Below are positions 16,949 to 25,271 of a stretch of 44,765 nucleotides of DNA, piece after piece; positions within the stretch are counted from its first letter, which is position 1, and each line of letters opens with the position of its first letter. The notes under the pieces were generated by a model. It saw only the letters and a list, made by a program, of their open reading frames with translations. It was not told the origin of the DNA and did no database searches. The stretch is from NCBI GenBank assembly GCA_937906475.1, contig CALCZA010000141.1:1-44765 (forward strand), in the 5' to 3' direction. Source of the stretch: an uncultured bacterium (GTDB lineage: Bacteria > Planctomycetota > UBA1135 > UBA2386). The position numbers were made by a program, and so were the translations under genes.

Positions 16949-18490
16949 ATGACCTCTCTGCAGAGCTACGTTTGTGGCCAATGGACCGCCGGTAGTGGCG
17001 ATCCGGTGGCCCTTCACGACCCGTCCACCGAAGCAATAATCGGCGATGTGCGCCCCGGCGGCGTCGACTTCGCCGCAACTGTGGCGCACGCGCGCACGGT
17101 TGGTGGTCCGGCGCTACGCGCGCTGACCTTCCAACAGCGCGGACAGATCCTCAAGGGCTTGTCGAAGGTCATCCACGAACATCGCGACGAACTGATCGAG
17201 ATCGCCGGACGCAATGGCGGCAACACCCGCGGCGACGCAAAGTTCGACCTTGATGGCGCCTCGGGCACGCTCGCGTACTACGCACACCTCAGCAAGGAAC
17301 TGCCCGAAACGCCGTGGCTCACCGATGGTGCAGGCACGCAACTCGGCCGCACGGCGCGCTTCTGGTCGGAGCACGTGATGCTGCCGCGACCCGGTGTTGC
17401 CCTCCACATCAACGCCTTCAACTTCCCGGCCTGGGGCATGGGCGAAAAGCTCGCCTGTTCGATCCTCGCGGGAATGCCGGTGGTCAGCAAGGCTGGCACT
17501 GCCAGTGGCATGTTGGCGTGGCGCGTATCGCAACTGCTCGTGGCGAGCGGCTTGCTACCGGAAGGCTCGTTCCAGTTCCTCGCGGGTTCGGTCGCCAAGA
17601 TGGTTGACCACATGCAGGCGATGGACGTGGTGGCCTTCACCGGCAGTGCCCGCACCGGTGCGCGCATCCGCAGCAACCCCGCCTGCATCGAGAACAGTGT
17701 CCGCGTCAACATCGAAGCGGACTCGATCAACTCCGCGGTGCTCGGCCCGGATTGCGACATCGACGACGACACGTTCACGCAGTTCATTACGAACCTGCAC
17801 CAAGACATCACGCAGAAGGCCGGCCAGAAGTGCACGGCCGTGCGACGCATCCTCGTCCCGAAGGACAAGCTCGATGACTTCAAGGAACAGCTCATTGACC
17901 GTCTCGAGTCGACCCGCATCGGCAATGCGCTCGATGGCGATTCCCGCATGGGACCGGTTGCCAGCAAGGCGCAACTCGATGACGTTCGCGGCGGCATCGA
18001 GACGCTGCAAGCCGAATGCGACACTGTAATCGGCGGTCCTGAGGCGATGGATCGGCCCGGCTACTTCGTCAAGCCGACACTGCTGCAAGCTCGCGACAAC
18101 GACGCGGCAATCCTGCACAAGCTGGAAGTATTCGGCCCGTGCGCGACCATCCTGCCATACGACGGCAAGGCCGAAACCGCGATCGATCTGATCAATCGCG
18201 GCGGCGGTTGTCTGGTGGCGAGCGCCTACAGCGACGACAAAAAGTGGCTCCGTGAATTGGTCACTGGCATTGCCCCGTGGCACGGCCGCGTCTGGGTCGG
18301 CAGCGAGAAGACCATGGGACACGCACTAGGCCCGGGAGCGGTGCTTCCAGGTTCGATCCACGGGGGGCCGGGTCGTGCCGGCGGTGGCGAAGAACTTGGT
18401 GGCCTGCGCGGCCTGACGCCCTACCTGCAGCGAACGGCGGTGCAGGGGGACCGAGCAATCGTGGGTAGGAACTTTGGGGTAGAAGAGTAG
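16949..18490 (+). CDS. Aldehyde dehydrogenase, PaaZ/BoxD type
   Basis: This is a 513-residue enzyme. ATG 16949 is preferred because the product then begins 'MTSLQSYVCGQWTAGSG', matching the family N-terminus. The upstream extension is unlike protein. It has the aldehyde dehydrogenase fold: 'INAFNFPAWGMGEKLA' (substrate/NAD region), 'VAFTGSARTGARI' (NAD binding), 'VNIEADSINSAVLG' and 'QKAGQKCTAVRRI' containing the catalytic Cys. The EADSxN motif and missing canonical ELGGK are typical of the PaaZ aldehyde dehydrogenase domain and BoxD, which oxidise CoA-linked semialdehydes in aromatic degradation. The MaoC-like hydratase domain of full PaaZ is absent. No paa or box genes are nearby, so the substrate is uncertain. 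Confidence 0.85.
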   Translation: MTSLQSYVCGQWTAGSGDPVALHDPSTEAIIGDVRPGGVDFAATVAHARTVGGPALRALTFQQRGQILKGLSKVIHEHRDELIEIAGRNGGNTRGDAKFDLDGASGTLAYYAHLSKELPETPWLTDGAGTQLGRTARFWSEHVMLPRPGVALHINAFNFPAWGMGEKLACSILAGMPVVSKAGTASGMLAWRVSQLLVASGLLPEGSFQFLAGSVAKMVDHMQAMDVVAFTGSARTGARIRSNPACIENSVRVNIEADSINSAVLGPDCDIDDDTFTQFITNLHQDITQKAGQKCTAVRRILVPKDKLDDFKEQLIDRLESTRIGNALDGDSRMGPVASKAQLDDVRGGIETLQAECDTVIGGPEAMDRPGYFVKPTLLQARDNDAAILHKLEVFGPCATILPYDGKAETAIDLINRGGGCLVASAYSDDKKWLRELVTGIAPWHGRVWVGSEKTMGHALGPGAVLPGSIHGGPGRAGGGEELGGLRGLTPYLQRTAVQGDRAIVGRNFGVEE

Positions 18491-18863
18491 GCGGCACGAC
18501 TGAGCGTCCCAGATTGATCAAAGCGCAGTACTTCGGAGACAACCTCCATCCTCCGAAGGATTTATGGCGTATTATAGTTCGACCGTAAACCAAAGGTGAA
18601 CTGTGACCGCAATGATCGTGTGTTGGTGTGGAGTTAGCTTTCTCGTAGCCCCAATTGTCGGGCGGGCGATGCGAGCAAGGCGGTAATCCGCTCACCCGAA
18701 ATGGCTGTAAAGATTTCCGGGTAAGTCCTGATTGCCGGCGAGGGCACCCGGTCGCACGCACTAAGCGGGACGACACACCTCGACACCAAGAAGGAATCGG
18801 GGTGCGGCGGGCGGGCAACGAATGCCGCGCAAGCCAGCGCTGCGAACAGGGAAACCTGAAAGA
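18491..18863. other. Gene-free stretch between aldehyde dehydrogenase and tRNA
   Basis: No protein gene can be supported in these 373 bases. They hold the 18531-18558 inverted repeat and a TATAAT on the minus strand at 18571-18576 with only a weak TTCACC 18 bases upstream. There is also an imperfect hairpin (ACCCGAAAT at 18694-18702 against ATTTCCGGGT at 18713-18722, with one bulged C). A small non-coding RNA is possible but not demonstrable from one sequence. Confidence 0.5.
18531..18558 (+). terminator. Hairpin after aldehyde dehydrogenase gene
   Basis: CTTCGGAG (18531-18538) and CTCCGAAG (18551-18558) form a perfect 8-bp stem with a 12-base loop, 40 bases downstream of the aldehyde dehydrogenase stop. 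It is followed by GATTTATGG, which is only a weak T-tract, so termination is plausible but not certain. Confidence 0.45.
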
Positions 18864-18939
18864 TGGTGGGCGTTACAGGACTCGAACCTGTGACCCATAG
18901 CTTGTCGAGCTATTGCTCTACCAACTGAGCTAAACGCCC
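18864..18939 (-). tRNA. tRNA-Val (anticodon GAC), C at position 33
   Basis: The minus strand folds into a complete 76-base cloverleaf. The acceptor stem is GGGCGTT/AACGCCC, the D arm GCTC-AGTTGGTA-GAGC, the anticodon stem ATAGC/GCTAT with loop TCGACAA, the variable loop GGGTC, and the T arm ACAGG-TTCGAGT-CCTGT. Discriminator A73 and an encoded CCA follow. The loop reads anticodon GAC (valine), and A35, C36 and A73 fit valine identity. Position 33, almost always U, is C here. The opposite frames that cross it give the well-known spurious 'SSVGRA...GHRFESC' peptide, confirming a tRNA and not a protein. Confidence 0.92.
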
Positions 18940-19024
18940 CGGTCGCAACGGCGAGGATCATGCCTGAGACAGAATCAGAAGCAAGTGCAATCTTTGTGAC
19001 GATCGCATCGGTTGCGAAGAGACC

Positions 19025-19058
19025 AAGAGCCTGTATCGCCGCTCTGCGGTAGGCTCTT
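19025..19058. other. Nested inverted repeat between tRNA and the next gene
   Basis: AAGAGCCT (19025-19032) and AGGCTCTT (19051-19058) form a perfect 8-bp outer stem, with an inner CCGC-TCT-GCGG hairpin between them. A second small inverted repeat (ACCGG/CCGGT, 19069-19085) follows. Both sit in the divergent region between the tRNA and the gene at 19094, so they may be an attenuator, an operator or a terminator for read-through. Confidence 0.4.
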
Positions 19059-19093
19059 ATCAATGTACACCGGACTTTATCCGGTGCTCTCGA

Positions 19094-19732
19094 ATGCTTG
19101 CCGCCTCTGAGCCAAATCCTGCCGCGCTCGCACGCTCGATGCCATTGCCGCGTCCGTCGCCCGGTGCTGCGTCTCGAGTGCAGCTAGGTCGTGCCGAGTT
19201 GGTGCTAGAGCACAGTCATGGCAGCTACTCGTTGCTATGGTCGGATGGCCGTGAGGCGCGTCGATACTTGCTAGGCTTGTCAAAGTCGGGACAACTGAGC
19301 ATCGAGTTGCGCGCGCCGAAATTACCGGTGCGCATCGTCCCACGCGAACTGCTGACGATCGTCCCGAACGCGCGCATGCGTGGCTTCATGACGATTCCGC
19401 TAGTCCCCACGGTGGTTTGGCGCGATGGACGCAACCAGCCGCAAACGCTAATCGAACTGCACCAACCCAGCCTGCAAGGGCATTGGGACGAATCATCAGG
19501 TCATTCGATTCAGACCTCGGCGAGCTGGATGGTCCGCTTCCCGTTCCAAACTGGCGAACCCCAAATTGTCGTGCCATTGCGTCTCTACAACGCGACCAGT
19601 GAGCCTGCATGTCCAGGCCATCTCGAACTGACGATCCGCGACGAAGACCTCGTCGAGATCCGCGGCTCGATTGTGGTGCGACCGCGCCGCATGCGTTGGT
19701 CAGACTCAGACATGAAGGAGTGCACCAAATGA
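19094..19732 (+). CDS. Conserved-looking protein of unknown function (distant DUF432-like possibility)
   Basis: This 212-residue protein starts at ATG 19094; ATG 19139 is an alternative. There is no signal peptide or membrane segment. It is probably beta-rich, with 'LWSDGREARRYLLGLSKSGQ', 'KLPVRIVPRELLTIVP' and a C-terminal 'HLELTIRDEDLVEIRGSIVVRP'. The spacing of 'PVRIVP' and the later strand-rich part faintly recall DUF432, but I am not sure and give no function. Its end overlaps the next gene start (ATGA at 19729), and that start has AAGGAG within this gene, so both are made together. Confidence 0.65.
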   Translation: MLAASEPNPAALARSMPLPRPSPGAASRVQLGRAELVLEHSHGSYSLLWSDGREARRYLLGLSKSGQLSIELRAPKLPVRIVPRELLTIVPNARMRGFMTIPLVPTVVWRDGRNQPQTLIELHQPSLQGHWDESSGHSIQTSASWMVRFPFQTGEPQIVVPLRLYNATSEPACPGHLELTIRDEDLVEIRGSIVVRPRRMRWSDSDMKECTK

Positions 19733-21417
19733 GCGTGCGCACTTGGTGGCCATTACTGCTCGGCTGCGCCCTGTTCACAGCGTGCGAAGCGCGAACGGTT
19801 GAGGTCCAAGGCCTCGATGAGTTGACGGCCGAGATTCGTAGCCAGCGGCTGCTGAATCGGCAACGCGCGAAAGCGGGCGTCGGATCAAACGGCGGTACGG
19901 TGGAAGTGCGTGCCGCACAAATCCAATTGGCCATGGCGCCATTGCGAGATGTGCTAACGCAACTAGCAACCAGCCAAAGTGAACTGTCGGGACGACAAGC
20001 AACGTTGACCCAAGAGATGCGACGATGGACGCAGTTGTTGGTGCAATCAATGCAATCGGAGCGCAGCGACGAAGCGAGCAAACTCAGCGAACGCCTGGCC
20101 GAGCTTGAGAAGTCGATTGCCGAACAAGACCAACGCCATCGCAAGGTCGAAGAACTGATTGGCTCTGCGTTGGATAACACCGCGGACAAACTCGAGCTTT
20201 TCCTGAACCGAGTAGGCGCGACTACTGACTCAGCAACTTCCGAGGCGGTAAGCCCCAAAGGGGGTGGCCAGCCGACTCCCGCAACTGGCCCGACTGGCAA
20301 CGGCGAAGCCAACTCAGCGGGTCTCCCAAAGGCCCCAACTGGCACTGGCGCGCCACCCGCGGTCAAGAAGGCCGCAGGCGGCCAAGCACCCGAAGCCTCG
20401 GCGCCACCAACGACGGGGCAACCAGACGGTTCGGCTGGCAACATGGCAAGTCAGCGAAGCTCGCTAGCTTGGCTTTGGGGCTTAGCCGTGATGTCGTTGG
20501 TTTCTGGGTTCGTGCTGCTCTTCAGCAAGAAGCGTGGACAGCCGTTGGCGATCGCACCGGAGATGCAATTCGCACCCGAGCAGCCATCGTCCGGCGATGG
20601 GCCGCGGACCCCACGGACGATTACCGAAGCCCGGCCAGCCTCGTCCTACCAAGGGGTTGGTGACCACGAGACTGATGAACTCGTGACTGGTGATGTGCTG
20701 CTTGGCGATTTGGCGAGCGGTGAACTGCCGCACGACGCCCAAGCGGAGGGGCAAGAAGCGGATGGGATCGACAAACCCGAAATCGAGGAACTGTGGGCTG
20801 CAGCAGCCCTGTTGGGGGAAGCCATTGGTCGCTTGAAGCAAACTGGCGAACCAATCCCACCAGAACTCGGTGGCCAACAGCCATTGCCCGAGATCCCGGA
20901 TTCGGACCGTCAGCAAGCCGAAGTTATCCCGCGAAACTCTCTGGGTAACGCGCAGATCGACGAGGTCGACGCAGTGCGAACGCTGGGCTTGCCGGGCCCT
21001 GACCGCAGCCCCGTGGACGGCAAGCAATCCGACGGTGCCCTCACTAGCGACAACCACACCGATGACACCGTGATCGACCTCGGTCACCCCGGCGATATCG
21101 ATGCCCATGCTCCGTCGCTGGTGAACACACCTGAAGAACCCGTCACGGTCATCACCATTCCCCCAGCCTCTGCCCATACTGCCGCCCGTCATACGTCATC
21201 AGCACCGATCACGTGCCATCTGCACCTGTCGGGAGATGAACATGCAGAAGGCAGGGTGCGCAACATCCTTGGCCAGGACCCGCGGGTCCTGGTGTCACCG
21301 GCGCCACAAGTGCGCACGGGGATGGGGGAGTTGGAAGTCAGCTACGCGCTATTGCCGGGCCTGACTGCTGGCGAACGCAGCCTGCTCGAGCAGCAACTGC
21401 GCGACACGGTTACCTGA
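19729..21417 (+). CDS. Lipobox-bearing coiled-coil membrane protein, unknown
   Basis: This is a 562-residue protein starting at ATG 19729, preceded by AAGGAG 8 bases upstream and overlapping the previous stop. The signal 'WWPLLLGCALFTACEA' has a lipobox-like FTAC. Residues about 65-165 are Gln/Glu/Arg/Ser-rich and likely form a coiled coil. A Gly/Pro/Thr linker follows (about 170-240), then one clear transmembrane helix 'LAWLWGLAVMSLVSGFVLLF' with KKRG after it (about 245-270), and a long acidic disordered region. A compact C-terminal domain (about 490-562, 'TCHLHLSGDEHAEGRVRNIL') ends the protein. The architecture suggests an envelope-spanning protein with a periplasmic coiled coil and a cytoplasmic tail. 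No family is recognised. Confidence 0.72.
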   Translation: MSVRTWWPLLLGCALFTACEARTVEVQGLDELTAEIRSQRLLNRQRAKAGVGSNGGTVEVRAAQIQLAMAPLRDVLTQLATSQSELSGRQATLTQEMRRWTQLLVQSMQSERSDEASKLSERLAELEKSIAEQDQRHRKVEELIGSALDNTADKLELFLNRVGATTDSATSEAVSPKGGGQPTPATGPTGNGEANSAGLPKAPTGTGAPPAVKKAAGGQAPEASAPPTTGQPDGSAGNMASQRSSLAWLWGLAVMSLVSGFVLLFSKKRGQPLAIAPEMQFAPEQPSSGDGPRTPRTITEARPASSYQGVGDHETDELVTGDVLLGDLASGELPHDAQAEGQEADGIDKPEIEELWAAAALLGEAIGRLKQTGEPIPPELGGQQPLPEIPDSDRQQAEVIPRNSLGNAQIDEVDAVRTLGLPGPDRSPVDGKQSDGALTSDNHTDDTVIDLGHPGDIDAHAPSLVNTPEEPVTVITIPPASAHTAARHTSSAPITCHLHLSGDEHAEGRVRNILGQDPRVLVSPAPQVRTGMGELEVSYALLPGLTAGERSLLEQQLRDTVT

Positions 21418-21553
21418 GCGGCTTGTTCCGCCCCGAGCGTCGATTACGACAAAGATGGCGATCTCGCCACAGAGGCCTGTTCCTGCTCGCAGTTGGAGCA
21501 CCCGGTCGCTAGCTTGCCAGCCCATTTTTAGAGACTGTCCGGAGCCCAACGCG

Positions 21554-22660
21554 ATGATTATCGGTGTACCCAAAGAGATCAAACCCCAGGAAAACCGCAT
21601 TGGCGCCGTTCCGGCGATGGTGCTCGATTTAGTTGAGGCTGGCCACACAGTGCTCATCGAGCAAGGCGGCGGCCTCGGCGCTGGCGTGACCGATGAGGAA
21701 TACGTCGCCGTAGGCGCCAAGATCGCCGCCACGGCTGCCGACATTTACGGCCAAGCCGAGATGATCATCAAGGTGAAGGAGCCACTGGCTAGCGAGTATC
21801 CGCTAATCAAAAAGGGCCAGATCCTGTTCACCTACTTTCACTTCGCCGCCAGCCGCGAACTGACGCAAGCGATGCTGGACTCGGGTGCGCACTGCTTCGC
21901 CTACGAAACCCTGATCCATCGCGACACGCTGCCACTGCTAACGCCGATGAGCGAAGTGGCTGGCCGAATGGCCGTTCAGGTCGGGGCCGTCTGCCTCGAG
22001 CAGCACATGGGGGGCCGCGGCATCCTCGTCGGTGGCATCCCAGGAGTTGAGCCGGCCAAGGTCGTGATCCTGGGTGGTGGCGTCGTGGGCACTAACGCCG
22101 CCAAGATGGCGGCTGGCCTCGGCGCCGATGTCAGTTTGATGGACATCGATCTCGATCGCCTTCGTTACCTGGCCGACGTCATGCCGGCCAACGTGACGAT
22201 GCTGCACAGTTCGCCGATCGCGATTCGCGAACAGATCGCCGTAGCCGACATGGTCATCGGGGCCGTGCTCGTGCAGGGCGCCCGCGCGCCGCGCTTGATC
22301 CGACGCGAAGACCTCAAGGACATGAAGCAAGGCGCGGTCGTCGTCGACGTCGCCGTCGACCAAGGTGGCTGCATCGAAACATGCAAGCCCACGACCCACG
22401 CCGACCCGACCTTCGTCGTCGACGGCGTGCTGCACTACTGCGTTGCCAACATGCCTGGGGCTGTGCCGCGCACGTCGACTTTTGGCCTGACCAATGCAAC
22501 CGGTCCGTGGGCCAAGAAACTCGCCAACATGGGGGTCGCTGCCGCGGCCGCCGACCCTGCGCTCGGCACCGCCGCCAACGTGCTAAACGGCAAGATCACG
22601 CACCAAGCAGTCGCTGAAGCGTTTGACATGCCGTTCACGGAACCTTCACAAGCACTGTAA
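21554..22660 (+). CDS. ald: Alanine dehydrogenase
   Basis: This 368-residue protein has the usual length for alanine dehydrogenase, which interconverts L-alanine and pyruvate plus ammonia with NAD(H) in the cytoplasm. ATG 21554 begins the canonical 'MIIGVPKEIKPQENRIG'. Substrate-binding features include 'KVKEP' (Lys about 74) and 'TYFHFA' (His about 96). The NAD-binding Rossmann motif is 'VVILGGGVVGTNAAKMA' (about 168-184), and 'VVVDVAVDQGGCIET' is also family-typical. A frame extension to 21455 upstream is not needed. UppP follows after a hairpin. Confidence 0.95.
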   Translation: MIIGVPKEIKPQENRIGAVPAMVLDLVEAGHTVLIEQGGGLGAGVTDEEYVAVGAKIAATAADIYGQAEMIIKVKEPLASEYPLIKKGQILFTYFHFAASRELTQAMLDSGAHCFAYETLIHRDTLPLLTPMSEVAGRMAVQVGAVCLEQHMGGRGILVGGIPGVEPAKVVILGGGVVGTNAAKMAAGLGADVSLMDIDLDRLRYLADVMPANVTMLHSSPIAIREQIAVADMVIGAVLVQGARAPRLIRREDLKDMKQGAVVVDVAVDQGGCIETCKPTTHADPTFVVDGVLHYCVANMPGAVPRTSTFGLTNATGPWAKKLANMGVAAAAADPALGTAANVLNGKITHQAVAEAFDMPFTEPSQAL

Positions 22661-22673
22661 GCTAACCGTCCAC

Positions 22674-22694
22674 GAGGGCGCCATTCGCGCCCTC
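22674..22694 (+). terminator. Perfect hairpin between ald and uppP
   Basis: GAGGGCGC (22674-22681) and GCGCCCTC (22687-22694) make a perfect 8-bp stem with a CATTC loop, 13 bases after the ald stop and 10 bases before the first uppP start. It lacks a T-tract. It may slow or end transcription, or may mask the uppP start region. Confidence 0.5.
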
Positions 22695-22704
22695 CGACAG
22701 GGGA

Positions 22705-23613
22705 ATGATCGGTACTTTCCAAGACGGAGTGAGCGACGCGGGGCAACAGGCTGCGGTTAGCGGTGAGGGGGTGCTTGGGTGGTTTGAAGCCACGGTGCTG
22801 GGCCTCATTGAAGGCCTGACCGAGTTTCTACCTGTGTCGAGCACTGGCCACCTGATCGTGGCGCAACGCATGCTCGGTTTGCCCGAAGGTAACGCTAGCA
22901 ACACCTTCGCGGTCGGCATCCAGATCGGCGCGATCACCGCGATCCTCGTGATCTATTGGCGTCGTTTATTCGATGCCGCGCGTACGTTTGCCAAGCCATC
23001 AGATGGCAAGCCGAACTTGCTAGGGCAGATCATGATTGCCGCGATCCCTGCGGTCGTCGCCGGACTGCTGCTTGAGAAGTGGATCGATGCCAACCTGTTC
23101 TCGGTGAACATCGTTGCCTACGCACTTGTCGTTGGCGGCGTGCTGCTCCTGATCCTGGAGCGTTTCCTGAAGAACCGCCCCAAAACCATCAAGGACAGAA
23201 CCATCGAGGACCTGTCGGCGATGTCCTACCGGTCGGCGTTCTACGTCGGACTGTGGCAGTGCCTAGCACTGGTGCCCGGCACGAGTCGCTCAGGAGCAAC
23301 CATTGGCGGCGCGCTGGTGCTCGGTTTGTCGCGAACGGCGGCGGCGGAGTTCTCGTTCTTGGTAGGCCTACCGATTCTCTACGGCGCGTCGCTCTACAAA
23401 CTCATCTCGATGCGTGATGAACTCAGCAGCGAGATGATCATGCCGTTCGCGGTCGGCACGGTCGTCTCGTTTATTGCGGCCATTGTGGTCGTAAAACCGT
23501 TCATCGCGTTCTTGCGACGACACAACTTTGTGCCGTTCGCCTGGTATCGCATCGTCGTCGGGATCGCGTTGATCGCACTGATCGCGTCGGGCCACCTAGG
23601 GTCCACGAATTGA
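22705..23613 (+). CDS. uppP: Undecaprenyl-diphosphatase UppP (BacA)
   Basis: This integral membrane enzyme of 302 residues dephosphorylates undecaprenyl diphosphate to recycle the lipid carrier for cell-wall and polysaccharide synthesis. Both active-site signatures are present: 'EGLTEFLPVSSTGHLIVAQ' (about 35-53) and 'VPGTSRSGATIGGALVLGLSR' (about 190-210). About eight transmembrane helices are visible. The start is uncertain: ATG 22705 gives a short extension, while GTG 22771 would start the product close to the family's usual N-terminus and has GAGGGG before it. Overexpression of this family gives bacitracin resistance. Confidence 0.93.
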   Translation: MIGTFQDGVSDAGQQAAVSGEGVLGWFEATVLGLIEGLTEFLPVSSTGHLIVAQRMLGLPEGNASNTFAVGIQIGAITAILVIYWRRLFDAARTFAKPSDGKPNLLGQIMIAAIPAVVAGLLLEKWIDANLFSVNIVAYALVVGGVLLLILERFLKNRPKTIKDRTIEDLSAMSYRSAFYVGLWQCLALVPGTSRSGATIGGALVLGLSRTAAAEFSFLVGLPILYGASLYKLISMRDELSSEMIMPFAVGTVVSFIAAIVVVKPFIAFLRRHNFVPFAWYRIVVGIALIALIASGHLGSTN

Positions 23614-23698
23614 GAGGCGAGGTTCCTGCGAGCCGATGCTGCTGGAACACAACTGGCTCCTAACCCTCGCTCAGTCGAGAGCGTGCCTGGGCCACGTG

Positions 23699-24130
23699 CT
23701 ACTTGCGCTTGTAGCCAAGCTGGCGAACGACTAGCAACACTTCGCTCCAGCTTGGGAACGGCCGACCGTTGGCGCGCTTGAAGTCATCGATCGCGGCGAT
23801 GAACTCGAGCACATCCGTATCGACCTCGGCCATCGCCGGTGACGAGCGTTCGGGCTCTCCTCGCTTTTTCTTCGAGGCACCCTTCGGCTTAGTGGCCTTG
23901 GTAGCACTTGCCTCGACGAGACTCTTCACCGGAGCCTTGGTCTTAGCAGTTGGTTTCGACGCAACCTTGCCGGCTGGCTTTGCAGCTACCTCTGAGGCTG
24001 CCTTCGCAACCTTCGCCTTGGTGGTCTTGGTGACAGCTTTGGTCTTGCTAGCGGAGGCTTTCGCCTTGGTTGCCGGCTTCGCCTTCTTGCTGGGAGTCTT
24101 GCTGGGAGTCTTTTTGGTCGCAGTGGCCAT
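23699..24130 (-). CDS. Histone-H1-like Lys/Ala-rich protein with C-terminal domain
   Basis: This is a 143-residue protein from ATG 24130. Residues 1-90 are almost entirely Lys, Ala, Thr, Ser, Pro and Val ([20 protein letters not shown]), like the tail of eukaryotic H1 and bacterial Hc1/AlgP-type DNA-binding proteins. The last 45 residues form a compact domain, '[37 protein letters not shown]' (quoted for its key words FPSWSEVL and LGYKR), which I associate with planctomycete proteins. It probably binds nucleic acid through the basic tail. It begins 9 bases after mtnA on the same strand, so it is likely in the purC-mtnA transcript. The DNA contains short internal duplications such as GGGAGTCTTGCT. 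Confidence 0.8.
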   Translation of the reverse strand: MATATKKTPSKTPSKKAKPATKAKASASKTKAVTKTTKAKVAKAASEVAAKPAGKVASKPTAKTKAPVKSLVEASATKATKPKGASKKKRGEPERSSPAMAEVDTDVLEFIAAIDDFKRANGRPFPSWSEVLLVVRQLGYKRK

Positions 24131-24139
24131 GATTCTGTG

Positions 24140-25249
24140 TCATCGGCTTTCAGCAAGCGCAGTCTTGATACTAGCGGCATACGGAGGCCGTAAGATGCCG
24201 ACGTCGGTGACGATTCCGCTCACCAAACCGGCGGGAGTGACGTCGAAAGCCGGGTTGCGAGCACCAACCCCATGGGGTGCCACCGGTTGCCCACGGAACG
24301 CCGTCACTTCGTTAGCATCGCGTTCTTCGATCGGAATGGCACGTCCATTGGGCAACCGCATATCGAAGGTCGACAACGGTGCGGCCACGTAAAACGGTAT
24401 CTGGTGGGCAGCGCAGGCCAGCGCCAGCGGGTAGGTGCCTACCTTGTTGGCAAAGTCGCCATTGCTGGAGATTCGGTCGGCTCCGACGATCACGAGGTTG
24501 ACCTCCCCGTTGGCGATGATGCCCGCTGCGGCACCGTCGGCGACGATCTCGACTGGGATGCCCGCGACCTGTAGTTCAAGCGCGGTCAGGCGAGATCCTT
24601 GTAGCAAGGGTCGGGTCTCGTCGGCAAGCACCCGAAACTTCACGCCGTCACGCCATGCCGCGAACATCACAGCCAAGGCTGTGCCATCACCAACGGTCGC
24701 TAGGCGGCCGGTATTGCAGTGCGTCAGCACGGTGTTGCCAGGCTTGATCAATTGCTTGCCGTATTGGCCAATGCTGCGCGACATCGCCTCTTCATCAGCG
24801 TGGATCGAACAAGCTTCCTGGAACAAGCGCTGCATCGTCGGTTCGGCAGCAACGGCGGCAAGGCATCGATCCAAGGCCCAACATAGGTTGACCGCAGTAG
24901 GTCGAGCAACCAACAGCCTCGCCGCAACCTCGCGCGTCTCTGCAACGAACGCCCCATCGGCAGGTGCTTGCTCACGCACACCGAGCAGCAAACCAAACGC
25001 GGCAGCCACACCGATCGCCGGGGCACCGCGCACGGCCAGACACCTGATGGCATCCACGACACCTGCCGCCGTGGTCAACTGCAGGATTTCGCGGTGCTGC
25101 GGCAGGCGCGTCTGGTCCAACAGTTCTAGATGGCCATTGGCATCTCCGACCCAACGAATCGTCGGCGGCAGAGCTTCGATGCTCATGTCGATAGTCGACA
25201 CATCTGGGCGTGCAGATTGCTCATTGGCTCTTTGGGTTTCTGCGTTCAT
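24140..25249 (-). CDS. mtnA: S-methyl-5-thioribose-1-phosphate isomerase
   Basis: This 369-residue enzyme converts 5-methylthioribose-1-phosphate to methylthioribulose-1-phosphate in methionine salvage and is related to eIF2B. ATG 25249 is used; GTG 25264 and ATG 25186 are also in frame, and the family domain starts only around 'LPPTIRWVG'. Diagnostic motifs are 'VRGAPAIGVAAAFGL', 'LTHCNTGRLATVG' with the active Cys, 'LADETRPLLQGSRLTA' and 'VIVGADRISSNGDFANKVGTY' with the catalytic Asp. It lies 22 bases after purC and 9 before the H1-like gene. Other salvage genes are not in the window. Confidence 0.93.
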   Translation of the reverse strand: MNAETQRANEQSARPDVSTIDMSIEALPPTIRWVGDANGHLELLDQTRLPQHREILQLTTAAGVVDAIRCLAVRGAPAIGVAAAFGLLLGVREQAPADGAFVAETREVAARLLVARPTAVNLCWALDRCLAAVAAEPTMQRLFQEACSIHADEEAMSRSIGQYGKQLIKPGNTVLTHCNTGRLATVGDGTALAVMFAAWRDGVKFRVLADETRPLLQGSRLTALELQVAGIPVEIVADGAAAGIIANGEVNLVIVGADRISSNGDFANKVGTYPLALACAAHQIPFYVAAPLSTFDMRLPNGRAIPIEERDANEVTAFRGQPVAPHGVGARNPAFDVTPAGLVSGIVTDVGILRPPYAASIKTALAESR

Positions 25250-25271
25250 CGATCGTTCCGACACATCGAAC

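Noticed and set aside
18761..19063. A minus-strand reading frame with SSVGRA...GHRFESC across the tRNA
   Set aside because: This peptide is the known false translation of a tRNA gene; the tRNA itself is clear.
21455..21553. N-terminal extension of alanine dehydrogenase
   Set aside because: The family N-terminus MIIGVPKE begins exactly at ATG 21554.
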